The notes under the pieces were generated by a model. The model did not search any database. It saw nothing but the letters and a program-made list of their open reading frames with translations, and was not told where the DNA came from. Source: Babylonia areolata (lineage: Eukaryota; Mollusca; Gastropoda; Neogastropoda; Buccinidae). From it: a DNA stretch of 64,000 nucleotides. The stretch lies in NCBI RefSeq assembly GCF_041734735.1, contig NC_134878.1, positions 39,169,713-39,233,712 of the forward strand. The letters run 5' to 3'. Below are positions 1 through 10,369 of the stretch, piece after piece. Position numbers and translations under genes: made by a program. Each line of letters opens with the position of its first letter. The stretch's first letter is position 1.

Positions 1-605
1 GGGAAGACTGTGACCACACAGTTGAGTATCATCCACTTCACGGACGCGTCTTTGGGTGTGTTGCTCTAATTTCCTGACCAACACTGCAAGTGTCTGTATC
101 TCTCAGGCCTGGTTGATGCTGGGATATCATTATGACAGGCAGTGTAGAGTACAGCCTTGTCATGTAGTCCCAAATCTAAATGGACCTCCATATCAGCATC
201 ATCATCATGATCATCGTCATCCTCCTCCTCCTTCATCATCAATATTAAAAAAAAAAGCTCCAAATCATGTGACCTGCTCTCAGTCTCATGGTGATCTCAG
301 TTTTGATACCCCACCAATTCAGTGCTTGTGAGTCTTCAGTGTTGGTGGATTCATGGGGGACTGCCGTTGGAGGGACATGGTGGCGGTCTCCACTCTGGGG
401 GAGACGCTCACTCAGTCTGGCTCCAGGACTAAGCCATTATTGTCATTAGTAGGGGGCTTAGTAGGTGGTGTTTTAAGTATGTTAAATCAGAACAGGCACT
501 ACCGAACACCACCAAAGTGACTCAGCAGCAGTGCAGTCTTCTCTGGTGTGTGCCTTCTGGTGACCTAACATCGATGGTTCCTTATGGACTGCCAGCACTG
601 GGACT
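1..605. other. Repeat-derived intergenic or intronic sequence, no gene seen
   Basis: No coding exon is recognisable here. The stretch has a CAT/CTC-rich simple patch near 195-240 and runs smoothly into the LINE-derived segment that follows, so it is probably the upstream part of the same repeat. I looked for the missing N-terminal exon of GTF2F1 and did not find one. Confidence 0.4.
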
Positions 606-1020
606 GTGGCAGACGAACCTGGGTGTGGATGTGTTTGGGGGACTTGGAATGAGCAGCATGGGAGTAATGCCATTGAAACGGTGCAGATGATGGGGCAGCA
701 AAAAACAGCAACAAAAAACAAGTATGCCAGACCATCAAGCAGCACATTGGACGTTATGATCTGCAGACATCAGTTAAGCAAAGAAAGCTGTGCTGGTATG
801 CCCAGGTAACAAGATCCAATGGCCATCTAAAAGAATCCTCTAAGGAACTGTTTAGGGACGGAGATGGAAAAGGAAGACAAAAAAAAGAAAAAAGAAAATG
901 AAAAAAAAGATGCAGAATAGACAGGAAAACCTTTTTGCAGAAACCCAGACTTTGACACCCAGCCGACAAACCTGGAAGAATCTGAACTGTTTTGTGTGGC
1001 ACCCCAATGACTCTTCAAAG
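606..1020 (+). mobile_element. Degenerate non-LTR retrotransposon 3' end
   Basis: Reading the + strand in more than one frame gives scattered matches to the C-terminal tail found in many animal LINE ORF2 proteins: QRKLCWYAQVTRSNGHLKES around 775-835 (family pattern RKLRWYGHVTRS-GL), a lysine/arginine-rich GRQKK stretch, and LFAETQTLTPSRQTWKNL around 930-985 (family pattern FAETQ-R-WR-L). The copy is old: the tail is split by stops and frameshifts, and the linking segment has become a poly-K run encoded by A-rich sequence. No reverse transcriptase core is present, so it is a 5'-truncated fragment. The clade cannot be named from this tail. Confidence 0.6.
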
Positions 1021-1149
1021 AGTTGAGGGAGAAAAGTATATCATTGAGTCAAAATTTTGTAGAAAATAGTATCAACACTAAAAGTTTTTGAATATGATTT
1101 GTGATTTTTTTTCATTTTCTTTTTTCGTCATATATTTTATATAAAGTTA

Positions 1150-1760
1150 TTAAAGCCTTTCACTTCCGACCGCGAATATAGCCACAGTTTCCGGGTAACT
1201 GCATAATAACTTAAGGTGTCCAGCCACTCAGTTGCATCGGCTTACATCCCTTGCAATATATGGTGAAACCTTGATGAGTGTACAGAGCAATTTCTCAGCA
1301 AGTTCGAGCTGAATTTTCATGTGGGATTTTGCATTTTATAAAGCAAAAAGCTGTTGAGCGTGTCAACATGGCTGCCAGAACGTACAGTACATAAGAGGTG
1401 GCTAGAATCTTATTTGATTTTCTGCACAACATCAACAATAGCATCAACAAACATGTGATAGAAAATGAAAGTAATGTTCTTGTTGATCAACTGAAGTGAT
1501 TCTGGTTATTTTGATGATGATTACATACTACAAGGGGGTGGGGTCGTGTCAGAAGTGGGTACAGAAAACCCCCAATATTTTAGCTCGAAACTTTCATTTT
1601 GGGATTTTCATCTGCTATGAAACCCTCCAGATGAAAGCTTCAAGCCAAAATATTGTTTACAGTGAGCTTTTGTGTTGTAATATTGTATGACAGTGTATGT
1701 GGGTGTTTGGGTAGAAGGGGGTGTGTGTGGTTATTTGTTGTAACCAGTATAGTGATCACT
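1150..1760 (+). mobile_element. TTAA-type (piggyBac-like) element, family C, copy 1
   Basis: The left end is TTAAAGCCTTTCACTTC at 1150. The same end and body recur at 45520-45720 and 48380-48740, so this is a dispersed repeat. Inside, around 1367-1497, the + strand reads MAARTYS, a stop, then EVARILFDF and a run ending in DQLK and a stop, which resembles the N-terminal segment of a piggyBac-family transposase; the catalytic part is absent. The right end is not clearly defined. In the second copy a perfect 12-bp palindrome (TGGATATATCCA) lies about 23 bp inside the TTAA; here it is worn. Assignment to piggyBac rests on the TTAA end and the fragment, so it is moderate. Confidence 0.5.
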
Positions 1761-2413
1761 GTACATGCTTGTTGTGTATGATACATTTGCTGGTATTTTA
1801 GCACTCTTTCCCTCCATAAAATGAACTTGAATTTTTTATCTTTTTTCCAAAATATTCTGTGTATTTTTTTTTTCCTAAAAATCAGAGTTATTTTCCCCTG
1901 ATTGGGAGTTACCTCATCATGTCAACATTGAAGTTTTGATGATTATAATCTCAATTCATTTTCCTTTAAGAAAACATATACTTTTGTATACGTTTGAGCA
2001 TAATTTTAATTTTTATGATTTTTTTTTTCAGAGGTTGGTGATTATTTTGCATCAATCAAAATAGTTCCGGAAGGGACAGGGCTAAGGAAACATACCTGTG
2101 CTTGATTCTCTGTCTGGTGTGTATGTGACATTGTCCTGCTACTGTCACTGTTGCCATTGTATGTTTACTGAAGATAACATTGCTCCTGTTGTATAAATTG
2201 CCATAGTGATCTGTCTGTTGTCTTTATATATATGTTTTTTTTTCCTTGTATGCGCTTTAAAAAGTTCCGATAAGACCCCCCTCTCCTTCCCTTGACCCTG
2301 CCACCCACTCCTGGTATTTGAAGTTTTGTTTTTGTTCAGCAGGAATCACTTGTGAGCCATGAAGACTTTGCCTCTTGTTTTCAATCAGTGCATATTATGC
2401 TGTTGTGTGCCAG
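1761..2413. other. Intronic sequence before the first visible exon
   Basis: This is T-rich, low-complexity intron with no open frame of note. A pyrimidine-rich acceptor-like site at about 2338 (TTTTTGTTCAG) precedes the exon acceptor at 2411-2413 and could be an alternative start of that exon. No repeat family is recognised. Confidence 0.4.
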
Positions 2414-2486
2414 AGACCGCAAGAAAAAGCTGTCCTTGATGAAATTTGCATCAGGCATTGGAGTGGATTTTGCAAAATTGGGCAAT
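2414..2486 (+). CDS. GTF2F1: TFIIF-alpha (RAP74), first visible exon, N-terminal domain
   Basis: The exon adds 24 codons plus one base of a split codon. It reads DRKKKLSLMKFASGIGVDF then AKLGN, lining up with human KKYNIMAFNAADKVNFATWN and fly KKRHVMRFNASLNVDF at the start of the TFIIF-alpha dimerisation domain, which pairs with TFIIF-beta in a triple-barrel fold. The acceptor is TGTGTGCCAG and the donor GCAAT|GTAAGT. It ends in phase 0, and the next exon at 3368 also starts in phase 0. The residues before this (usually a short stretch ending in a YVVRVP-like strand) are not in the window. The exact acceptor is the least certain point: a site about 70 bp upstream is possible. Confidence 0.8.
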
Positions 2487-2569
2487 GTAAGTTCATGAAA
2501 TTGTTGGAATATTCATAAACTTGGCAATGTGAGTTCATGAAATTGTTGGAAAATTTGGAAAATACATGT
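2482..2569 (+). repeat. Short tandem duplication carrying the splice donor
   Basis: The sequence GGCAATGTAAGTTCATGAAA, running on into ATTGTTGGAA, is repeated 42 bp downstream with one change (GTAAGT becomes GTGAGT). The duplicated block starts in the last codons of the exon, so the intron opens with a second good-looking 5' splice site at 2529. Using it would add a TGA in frame within four codons. Confidence 0.85.
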
Positions 2570-2691
2570 GCAGCTTTGTATTATCAAGACAGGATTGTGA
2601 GTTGTGCATACTTGAACTATGTAAAAGCTCAAGTAGGTGATCTTTATGGAATGTGTTACTAATACAAGTGACTTGTAAATTTTAATGTGAC

Positions 2692-3126
2692 TTAACCAGA
2701 AAATTTTGTAAAAGAGTGCTCTCCCCTTGCTAGGGAATTTGAGGATTCAGGGTAATGAATCGAAAATTCTTGCACAAAAACTTTCTGAGATACAGAATGA
2801 AAGTGAACATTTATGAACAAAAATGAATGAGGATTCTAATCTGAGTTTTTTTTCCAGATTGTTTTTAATTCCACCCCCACAGAATGACACCCAGAAAGAA
2901 AAGAAACAAAATACACTAGCTGTAGATAGCATGCTTGTCTAATAAAAACTTGGAAATCGAAATTAGAATGGCTTACAAGTTGATGATATTTGATAATGAT
3001 CACATCACTTGTAGTCATGCAAGTGAGTAACTGTACTAGCAATGACATAATTTATATGAAAATTTATACCCGTTTTTTGTGAAAAAACTCGGGCAAATCT
3101 TATTTTCCTGGCAGCGAAAGGGTTAA
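2692..3126. mobile_element. Composite TTAA MITE, 435 bp
   Basis: The block begins TTAACCAGAAAATTTTG at 2692 and ends GCAGCGAAAGGGTTAA at 3126. The right 70 bp (3056-3126) match the end of the family A elements at 10370, 25133 and 40354, while the left part (GGATTCAGGG motif near 2740) matches family B elements near 38260. It therefore looks like a recombinant or composite non-autonomous element that still has TTAA at both edges. It lies wholly inside the intron between the first two visible exons. It has no coding capacity. Confidence 0.55.
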
Positions 3127-3367
3127 GATGAGTTATATTGGCTATTGTCTCCCCAGAACAGATTACTCTCTGAATAGTAGGTATCAGTATTACACTTTTA
3201 CTGAGTGAACCATATTTCAGATGGGATACATGATGTCTTTCAATTCTGTTGTATCAGTCAGGTTGTGGAGAGAAATTTTTTCCCTTTCCTGGTCCTTAAC
3301 CATAGTGTCAGATGTGTCTTAATGATACCTGGAAGCTGAAATCTGACTCAACAGTTTCTGTCCTCAG

Positions 3368-3579
3368 ACTCCTGCCAGACTGGAGCGAGAGAACAACTTG
3401 AAAGAATACAAGACAGCCAATGACCTTGACACAATGCCAAAGTTTGGCGCTGGCAGCGAGTTTGGACGGGACCAGAAGGAGGAGGCTCGGCGGAAGAAGT
3501 ATGGCATCATTCTGAAGAAGTACAACCCAGAAGAGCAGCCCTGGCACCTCAAAGTCGGCAGTGGCAAACAGGCCAAAAA
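3368..3579 (+). CDS. GTF2F1: TFIIF-alpha (RAP74), exon 2, dimerisation domain core
   Basis: This 212-bp exon encodes 70 codons plus two bases of a split lysine codon (residues 25-95 of the visible protein). The block PKFGAGSEFGRDQKEEARRK, followed by KYGI and EEQPW, is the most diagnostic TFIIF-alpha signature; human has SGAGSEFNRKLREEARRKKY and EDQPW. TPARLERENNLKEYK before it matches the fly QVKMEREDNMKEFK segment. The acceptor is TCTGTCCTCAG and the donor CCAAAAA|GTGAGA. TFIIF binds RNA polymerase II, helps recruit it to the promoter with TFIIB, and supports initiation and early elongation in the nucleus. The exon is intact. Confidence 0.97.
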
Positions 3580-3856
3580 GTGAGACAAATGTCTTCATGA
3601 CAGGGATACAGGAGAGGGATATATTTGGGTTGTTGTGTATTTCATTTTGAGGTATCTTAAGGAAATTGCTAGACATGGGTGAATCATGGTGCATTTGTTT
3701 GAAAAGTGAAGGATTATGTTGTGAAATGAATTATGATACTTGTGTACTTTTTATACAGCAAAGCAAACCACAGTTACATATACACTGATCATTTGCATGT
3801 GCACATCAGCTTACATTGAAAACAGGAAGAAAAGAGTGGTGAAGTATTTGATTGAG

Positions 3857-4410
3857 CACAATAGCCGAGTGGTTAAAGCATTGGATTTTCATTGAGTTTC
3901 AATCTAAGGGTCCAGGGTTCGAATCTCGGTAGCGGCGCCTGGTGGGTAAAGGGTGGAGATTTTTCCCAGGTGCAGACCTGCTTGTGCCTGAACCCTCTTT
4001 ATGTATGTATATATATGCAAGTAGAAGATCGAATACGCACATTAAAGAACCTGTAATCCATGTCAGTGTTTGATGGGTAAAGGAAACAAGAACATACCCA
4101 GTATGCACAGCCCCGAAAACTGGGTATAGCTGCCTGCATGGAGGGGCAAATACCCCCCCCAAGAAAAAAACAAACAACAAAAAAACATACATATATGTAA
4201 GAATGTTACATGTCTGTCTGAATGTGTATGTGAGTGTGCCTGAAATCTGATTGAATGACACAGGAAATGAATGACAAGCGCCCAATGGCAGCCGTCAGTC
4301 GGCTATACCCAGGTGGGCAGCCTGTTGTGCAAATGACTTCGTTTTTTTTTTAAAGCGCATAGAGCTTGGTCTTCGACCATGTATAGGCATTATATCATGA
4401 ATATCCATAT
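3857..4410 (+). mobile_element. tRNA-derived SINE
   Basis: The 5' end carries Pol III promoter boxes: an A box in ATAGCCGAGTGGTTAAAGC (about 3862) and a B box in GGGTTCGAATCTCGG (about 3915), as in Ser/Leu-type tRNA heads. The body (GGCGCCTGGTGGGTAAAGGG, then ATACCCAGTATGCACAGCC near 4095) and the 3' segment (AAAGCGCATAGAGCTTGGTC near 4355) are of a SINE type I recall as common in snails. The 3' part resembles an L2-like LINE tail, the likely source of its mobility. An A/C-rich low-complexity insertion lies near 4150-4195. It is a SINE and not a working tRNA gene: no cloverleaf 3' half follows the B box. Confidence 0.8.
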
Positions 4411-4741
4411 CAAGTATCTGTCAAATAAATGAAGATAGCTGTGATGCATGATTAATGATCATTTGTACTGGTTGAAGTATTGTTTATCTGAGACAAAGAT
4501 GGACATTGTTTATTTTGTGAAGTGGTGTTGGTCTGAGGCAGATGGAAGTAGATAATACATGGTTTTTTTTGTAAATTACTGAACTGCCAAAGAGCGAGAT
4601 TGGTGGGGTGGGTGGGTGGGGGGGGGGGGGGGAGTCTGTAGTAGTTTTGTGTGGTGAAATAGTGTTGGTATGATATGGGTAATGTGTAAATTTATACTGT
4701 AAAGTTGTTGATCTGCATTGGAAAGAAGTAAGGTTTAAGAT
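4411..4741. other. Intronic sequence with a poly-G run
   Basis: No gene or named repeat is seen. The only feature is a homopolymer run of about 15 G at 4617-4633, preceded by GGGT repeats; it is G-quadruplex-prone sequence. Confidence 0.5.
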
Positions 4742-6062
4742 TTGTTCCATGAAATGGTTTCATTCCTACTTAAAACTGGTATAGAAAATGTAGCAAAGTG
4801 GATGAAACAAAACAAACTAAAAATGAACGATGACAAAACAGAACTCATGTTGACTGGTAATAAAGATAAGCTCAAGCAGATAAATACAACGTCTATCAGT
4901 TGTTCTGCCATAGAAATTTCTTTTTCTAGTTCTGTCCGCAATCTTGGTTTTTACCTCGATTCATCCCGTATGACGGAAACTCATGTGAACCATCTGTGTA
5001 AAGTTCTTTACTTTCAGCTTCGTAAGATTAGTAAAACCCGCCCCTTCCTATCTGTTGATGCCGTCGACAAACTTGCTGTTGCCTTCATTTTATCCTGCCA
5101 AGATTATTGTAATTCTCTCTTAGCTGGCCTTCCCAATGATAAACTCTACAAGCTCCCGAAAATACAGAATAGTGCAGCTTGACTCGTCCTTAAAAAGTTG
5201 AGGAGAGAGAGCGCTACTGCTCTCCTGCAGAGACTTCATTGGTTGCCTGTTCAAGCCAGAATTGAAAATAAAGTTGCCTGTCTATGCTTTCAGTGCCTGA
5301 ATTGTCACACCACACCCTCATATCTTTCTGAGCTTGTTAACCTGTACTTGCCAAACAGAACATTGAGATCTCTTGATTCCTCCTAGCTAACTGTTCCCCG
5401 ATACTTCCTAACTCCTGTGGAAAGAGTTCATTTTCTGTCTTCGGCCCAACAACTTGGAATTCTCTGCCTATTGCTCTCAGACAAACAACTCATCTATCTA
5501 CCTTTAAAGCAAATCTTAAAACTTTCCTTTAAAAAATACTCGTCATAACTCAAATGGTGCTGTTGTCCCAGGCCCATGGCAATATGAGTGTGTGTGATGG
5601 GAGAGTAGAGAGAATGGGGGTGGGTAGATGGATGGTGGTGGTGTGGTTCAAAAGGGAGAATGACCCAATTTGTACCCCTTTTACCTTTTCTATCCAAATT
5701 TTTATTTTACAATTTTTACAAAATCTGTTGCATGCAGATTACAATTATGTTCCTTTTTACATGTATCATTGTATGTATTTTAAGTGAAAATTGCTGTCAT
5801 CCCAGCTGTTTAATCATGTGTGTGTCTGTGCGTGCGTGTTAGTGTGAGTGTTCGAGTGTAACAGTTGTAGTATTGATAGTATGTTACTTTGTGAGCTTTA
5901 TGCATTGTGTTTTTATAATATTAATGATTCTGTTTTATGTTTCTGCTACTTTTTATATGCTTTCTTGTTTCACTTTAGGTACTGGATTGTAAAGCACTTA
6001 GAGCTTGCTTATGTTTGTATTACAGCGCTATATAAAAATAAAATATTATTATTATCATTATT
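4742..6062 (+). mobile_element. 5'-truncated L2/CR1-type LINE
   Basis: The + strand preserves the end of the reverse transcriptase and the C-terminal tail: KWMKQNKLKMNDDKTELML (4797-4855), SSSVRNLGFYLDSS (4927-4968), DYCNSLLAGLPNDKLYKL (5104-5157), IQNSAA, then LLQRLHWLPVQARIENKVAC (5222-5281). These are the thumb and tail motifs of L2/CR1-group ORF2 proteins. A stop at 5180, where the family has arginine (NSAARLVL), and later stops make it a pseudogene. The 3' UTR ends ATTGTAAAGCACTTAGAGC ... GCGCTATATAAAAATAAA with an ATTATT-type tail near 6040-6062, as in L2 elements. The fingers and palm of the RT and the endonuclease are missing. Confidence 0.85.
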
Positions 6063-6112
6063 TCTGTATCAGAGTGTTTAGCAGTATGTTATCCCAGGTT
6101 AAATAGGAGAAG

Positions 6113-6113
<1 letters not shown>

Positions 6114-6141
<28 letters not shown>
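6114..6141 (+). repeat. (AAAAC)n microsatellite
   Basis: About five AAAAC units directly follow the 3' tail of the upstream LINE, and probably grew from its poly(A)-like tail. Confidence 0.85.
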
Positions 6142-6143
<2 letters not shown>

Positions 6144-6454
6144 ACCCTACAAAAATGGAAAAATAATGTGGAGGGTGGCCTCACTTTACTGACATGAACA
6201 GCTCCTTGTGAGCTATTGTGTTTTGCATTACTCATTTGCCACAACAGATTTCTCTGTGAAATTTGGGCTCTTCTCTCCAGTGAGAAGATGTCACTACAGT
6301 GCAGCACCGCTCATGTAATTTTTTCCCCTTTTGATCTGCTTGCAAGTATATTGTTTGTTTTCTTGCTTAAGTGGGTTTTTCTGCAGAATTTTGCCAGGGA
6401 TGACCTATATGTTGCCTTGTTTGTTTGTTTTTTTTTGTTTTTTTTTACGTTTGC

Positions 6455-6650
6455 TAAGTGTGCGCTACACACTGGACCTTGGTTTATCATCTCATCCAAA
6501 TGACAAGTGTTTAGACCACAACTCTGGTCAGGGGGGGAGAAAATACTGCTGCATATGGGATTTGATCCCGTGTACTCAAATTCTCTGGCTTCCTAGGTGC
6601 ATGCGTTTCACAAGACCACCACACCATTTGGTGGGAGGACTAAGATAGAA
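6455..6650 (-). mobile_element. tRNA-like SINE fragment, minus strand
   Basis: On the minus strand a B-box-like GGGATCAAATCCCATATG lies near 6550-6570 and an A-box-like segment with AACGCATGCACCTAGGAAGC near 6590-6610. The same arrangement (CTCTCTGGCTTCCTAGG and a TTTGATCCC read on the + strand) is typical of an inverted tRNA-related SINE common in snails. The copy is worn. Confidence 0.5.
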
Positions 6651-6844
6651 CAAGCCTTTGTGTGGTTGTGAATGGGGGATTCAGGATCAGTAGTGACATA
6701 TGGAAAAATGCTGTGTAGTAGGCATAGAATGGGCATTATTGCCAAAGTGTGTGCACATGTTTTACTAAGGCTCGCACAACTGATTGGTCTGTCTGCTTGA
6801 ACAGATCTGTTTTATCTTCACTTTTTTGTTTCTTGTGTGGATAG

Positions 6845-7015
6845 GTACCGTGGGGTTCGAGAGGGAACTATTACAGAGAATACATCATATTACATCTTCA
6901 CCCAGTGTGCTGATGGAGCCTTTGAGGCCTTTCCAGTGGAAGAGTGGTACAACTTCACTCCTATGATTCGCTACAAATACCTCAACTCAGATGAGGCTGA
7001 GGAAGAGTTCAGCAG
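6845..7015 (+). CDS. GTF2F1: TFIIF-alpha (RAP74), exon 3, end of dimerisation domain
   Basis: The exon supplies the last base of the split lysine codon, 56 full codons and two bases of a split arginine codon (residues 95-152). YRGVREGTITENTSYYIFTQ, then CADGAFEAFPVEEWYNFTP, is nearly identical to the human GGVTENTSYYIFTQCPDGAF and WYNFTP stretch, the last strands of the TFIIF-alpha/beta triple barrel. DEAEEEFSR follows, matching human AEEAEEEWERR. The acceptor is GTGTGGATAG and the donor AGCAG|GTAGG. The reading frame joins both neighbours exactly. Confidence 0.97.
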
Positions 7016-7344
7016 GTAGGATTTTTTTTTTTTTATTGTAATTATAATTCTCAGAATAATTAATGAGTTGTAAGTGAACATTTAAAACAAATGTAGTGTG
7101 TTTTTTGAATCTCCTGAGCTATTTTTTAATGTGGCTGTTTGTTTCATGTACAGGCCCACACAAAGTACGACTTTCACCAGTTATAAGCTTAGGAAATAAA
7201 CCAGATGTCATATCTCAGAGTATATTTTCTCGTTTTGTTTGGTATTTCTACATGCCTTCTTGATTGGTTATTATTTTCCTGATTCCTGATTCATATTTCA
7301 GTGAAGATATTTGTTTTCTAAGCATGGACATTAGATCTTTTGTC

Positions 7345-8008
7345 TTAACTCACTCTGGCTGATAGAACGCCATAGCGTTCCTGACGTAAGGTAGCATTCT
7401 GGACGACAGAACGCTATAGTGGTTTCAACAATTAAAAATTTTTCCACGTTTTCCTCATGGGGTAGAATAAAAATCGCAGCTACACCGGGCATTACGAACG
7501 TGTCAAGGGTCAAATGGAAAGTTTCTTCATGAGGTTCCATAACTATACACTTGCTAGCCAGCCTTTGACCTTGGTACCCCATATGACAAGCTAATCTGCA
7601 TACATATCGAAAATGGCATTGCAGGTGATACAAGTGGATATTTTTTTTTTTTTATCAAACTTAACTAGATCACTACAGCAGGTTTTTTACTGCTGCTGAA
7701 GTGATTGAAATGCTTCAGACTGAAGGTTTTGACATCAACCAGGATGATGAAGACTTTGAATAAAGTATCTGCTGTGAAGAAAGCTACCAGCAAGAAGGTA
7801 CCGACGGTGACTCAGCTTCTGAGGGCTGAGAAGAGAGGGAGAGGGGTGGTCGTACACACAATGTGAGGAGAGGGGTCAGTGGGTCAAGTACAGTGAGTTT
7901 CATTCAGTTACTTTGTGGGTTTTTTTAAAAAATTTTTTCCTAACCCTAACGAATGGGTCGTCTGAGGAGGAAAGCAAGGGAGAAAACTATTTGTCCGGAG
8001 TGAGTTAA
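7345..8008 (+). mobile_element. piggyBac-like MITE, 664 bp
   Basis: TTAACTCACTCTGG at 7345 and CCGGAGTGAGTTAA ending at 8008 are terminal inverted repeats with TTAA at both edges. Near the left end GAACGC-CATA-GCGTTC is a hairpin 20 bp inside the TTAA, and a worn second copy (AGAACGCTATAGTGG) follows about 40 bp on. On the + strand at about 7701-7762 it reads VIEMLQTEGFDINQDDEDFE and a stop; the element at 52961 encodes EVLEMLQTEGLDIEEVDDD on its minus strand, so both are deletion derivatives of one piggyBac family that kept only the acidic N-terminal part of the transposase. Confidence 0.75.
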
Positions 8009-10369
8009 TGTATAATGAATATGATGCTATGTCTGGGTTTTTAGATAACCTAGTGTATTCAGGGACATCAGTGCTGAAATGTGTAAATGCGCTTTTCCAT
8101 TTCATTAAAAAAACCACAACAAAAATTTGTCTGATGGTTAAGCACATGGGTGAATCAAAATAGACATTGTACATTTTCACCATCTCAAGCTCTCAGACGC
8201 TCTGATCACATAGAAGTAGGCAGTTGCCAATTTGCTAGCCTCCACAATAGAACTGAACTCTGGATCTGCCAACAAACCTGCCCTTTTTCTAAAAACCAAA
8301 ATCCTAAAAGAAAGAACACCCTGCAACTTCTCTTCTGATAACACAGAGAGCTATAACCTTTCTTTCACTCTGAGTGAGTTAAAATCTGTCCTTCAAACCT
8401 GCACAGATTCCTCTCCTGGATTGGACGAGGTTCATTATAAACTTTTAAAACATCTTCCGGAAACCTGTCTGGAAACTCTACTCAAAGTTTACAACCACAT
8501 CTGGACCACAGGCTTTTTCCCACCCTCTCGGCAGAAAGCACTCATAATCCTTGTACCAAAACCAGGAAAAGACCTCTCAAAGTCAAACCCTTCCAATTAC
8601 CGCCCAATTGCACTGACCAGCTGCATCTGCGAACTGATGGAGAAGATGGTCAACAGTAGACTGATGTGGAAACTAGAGACCGACGGCCTTCTGGTGAAAG
8701 AATAGTGCGGTTTCCACAAGCATCCTACTGTTGACCATCTGATCCATCTGGAAATCACAGTGAGAAACGCTTTCGTCAACAAACAGCATGTGGTGGCCAT
8801 TTTTTTTTTTTTTTTTTCCTGAGAAAGCCTATGATACCACCTGGAAATTTGGAATCCTCTCAGATCTGCACAAGCTCGGCTTCCAAGGACACCTGCCCCA
8901 GTTTATCCACAATTTCTTGCAAGACAGACAGTTCCAGGTGAGGGTCAGCACCACCCTCTCCGACATTCACGAGCAGGAGCTGGGTGTTCTGCAAGGGAGC
9001 ATTCTGTTCCCTGCTCTCTTCAGCATCAAGATCAATGACGTTGTCCAGTTGGTTCAGAAGGGATTGGACAGCTCTCTGTTTGCAGACGATTTCACCCTAT
9101 ACGCAACTGGCAGCACGTATGCCAGCATCCACCGACGGCTCCAGCTCTGCGTAGACAAAATTCAGCGTTGGGCAGAGGAGAACGGTTTCACCTTTTTGTC
9201 CACTAAAACTCAAGTATCCATTTTCACAACTTTTGTCAATTCTATCTGGACCCTGAAATCCATCTGGGAAAATCCACTATTCCGGCGGTCAAGGAAGCCA
9301 AATTTCTGGGGGGTCATTTTCAGTCAGAAGCTGAATTTCCTCAGCCACATCAAACAGCTGAAAACATCCTGCCAAAAAGCTCTGAACATCATCCGAGTCG
9401 TGGCACACATGGACTGGGGTGCTGATAAGAGAACACTCTTGCACCTCTACAGAGCCCTGGTCTGGTCCAAACTGGACTACGGGTGTGAAGTCTACGGCTC
9501 AGCCAGACCGGCTTACCTGAAACTGCTGGACCTGATACACCACCAAGGGCTCATCTCAGCTTAGGTGCATTCCGCACTACCCCTGTTCACAGTTTGTATG
9601 CAGAGGCGGGGGAACCGCCTCTCTCCAACCACAGAATTACTACTTGAAACTGTTTTCCGAACTGAAAAGTCCAGCTTACAATAGTGTCTTCAACAACCCC
9701 TTCAACAAGAAATTTGGAGACAACCCAAATTGCATCCCTCCACTTGGACTCCGAATTCAGCCACACTTAGAAAATGCCAATCTGGATGTCGGCAGCTTCT
9801 GAGATTTCTCTAAGTTCCCCGACAGCCCACCTAGACCTTTAAAACACCAGAGGTCCAGTTCGATCTAGCCTCATACCAGAAAGACACCAGTTCACGAGCC
9901 TATAGAAACTTACTTTTCGGAACTCTGCCACAAATTCCCCACCCTTCAAAAAATCTTCACTGACAGTTCCAAGTCGGAGGATGGAGTCACCCTTCCTGAC
10001 TAGCCCTCAACGCAACACTTCCTATCTGACAGCTCAGTGTAAACAGCGGAACTGACCACACTGGTTCTGGCGGTAAAAATGACTCTCCTTTTGAAACAAA
10101 AGAGCTTCATGATCTTTTCCAACACCTTGTCAGCCCTGGAGACGATCGCACCTGCAGGAATCTGACTCATCCCAAATGGCTAGAATTCTACGATACTTTT
10201 ACTCTTATAACAAAGAAAGGGTATGATGTTGTGTTGGTCTGGGTTCCCGGCAATGTTGGCATTCATGGTAACAAAAGGGCAGACCAGCTGGCCAAGAACG
10301 CTGTAAAGGAAGAATTATCTTGATCCTTCATACCATACACGGATGTGAAGTAGAAGGTGAACACTTATG

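Noticed and set aside
1-2413. First coding exon of GTF2F1
   Set aside because: I searched for a sequence encoding the N-terminal YVVRVP-like strand on the + strand and found none; the exon is probably left of the window.
3857-3940. Possible tRNA gene
   Set aside because: A and B boxes are present, but the sequence runs into a SINE body and cannot close a full cloverleaf.
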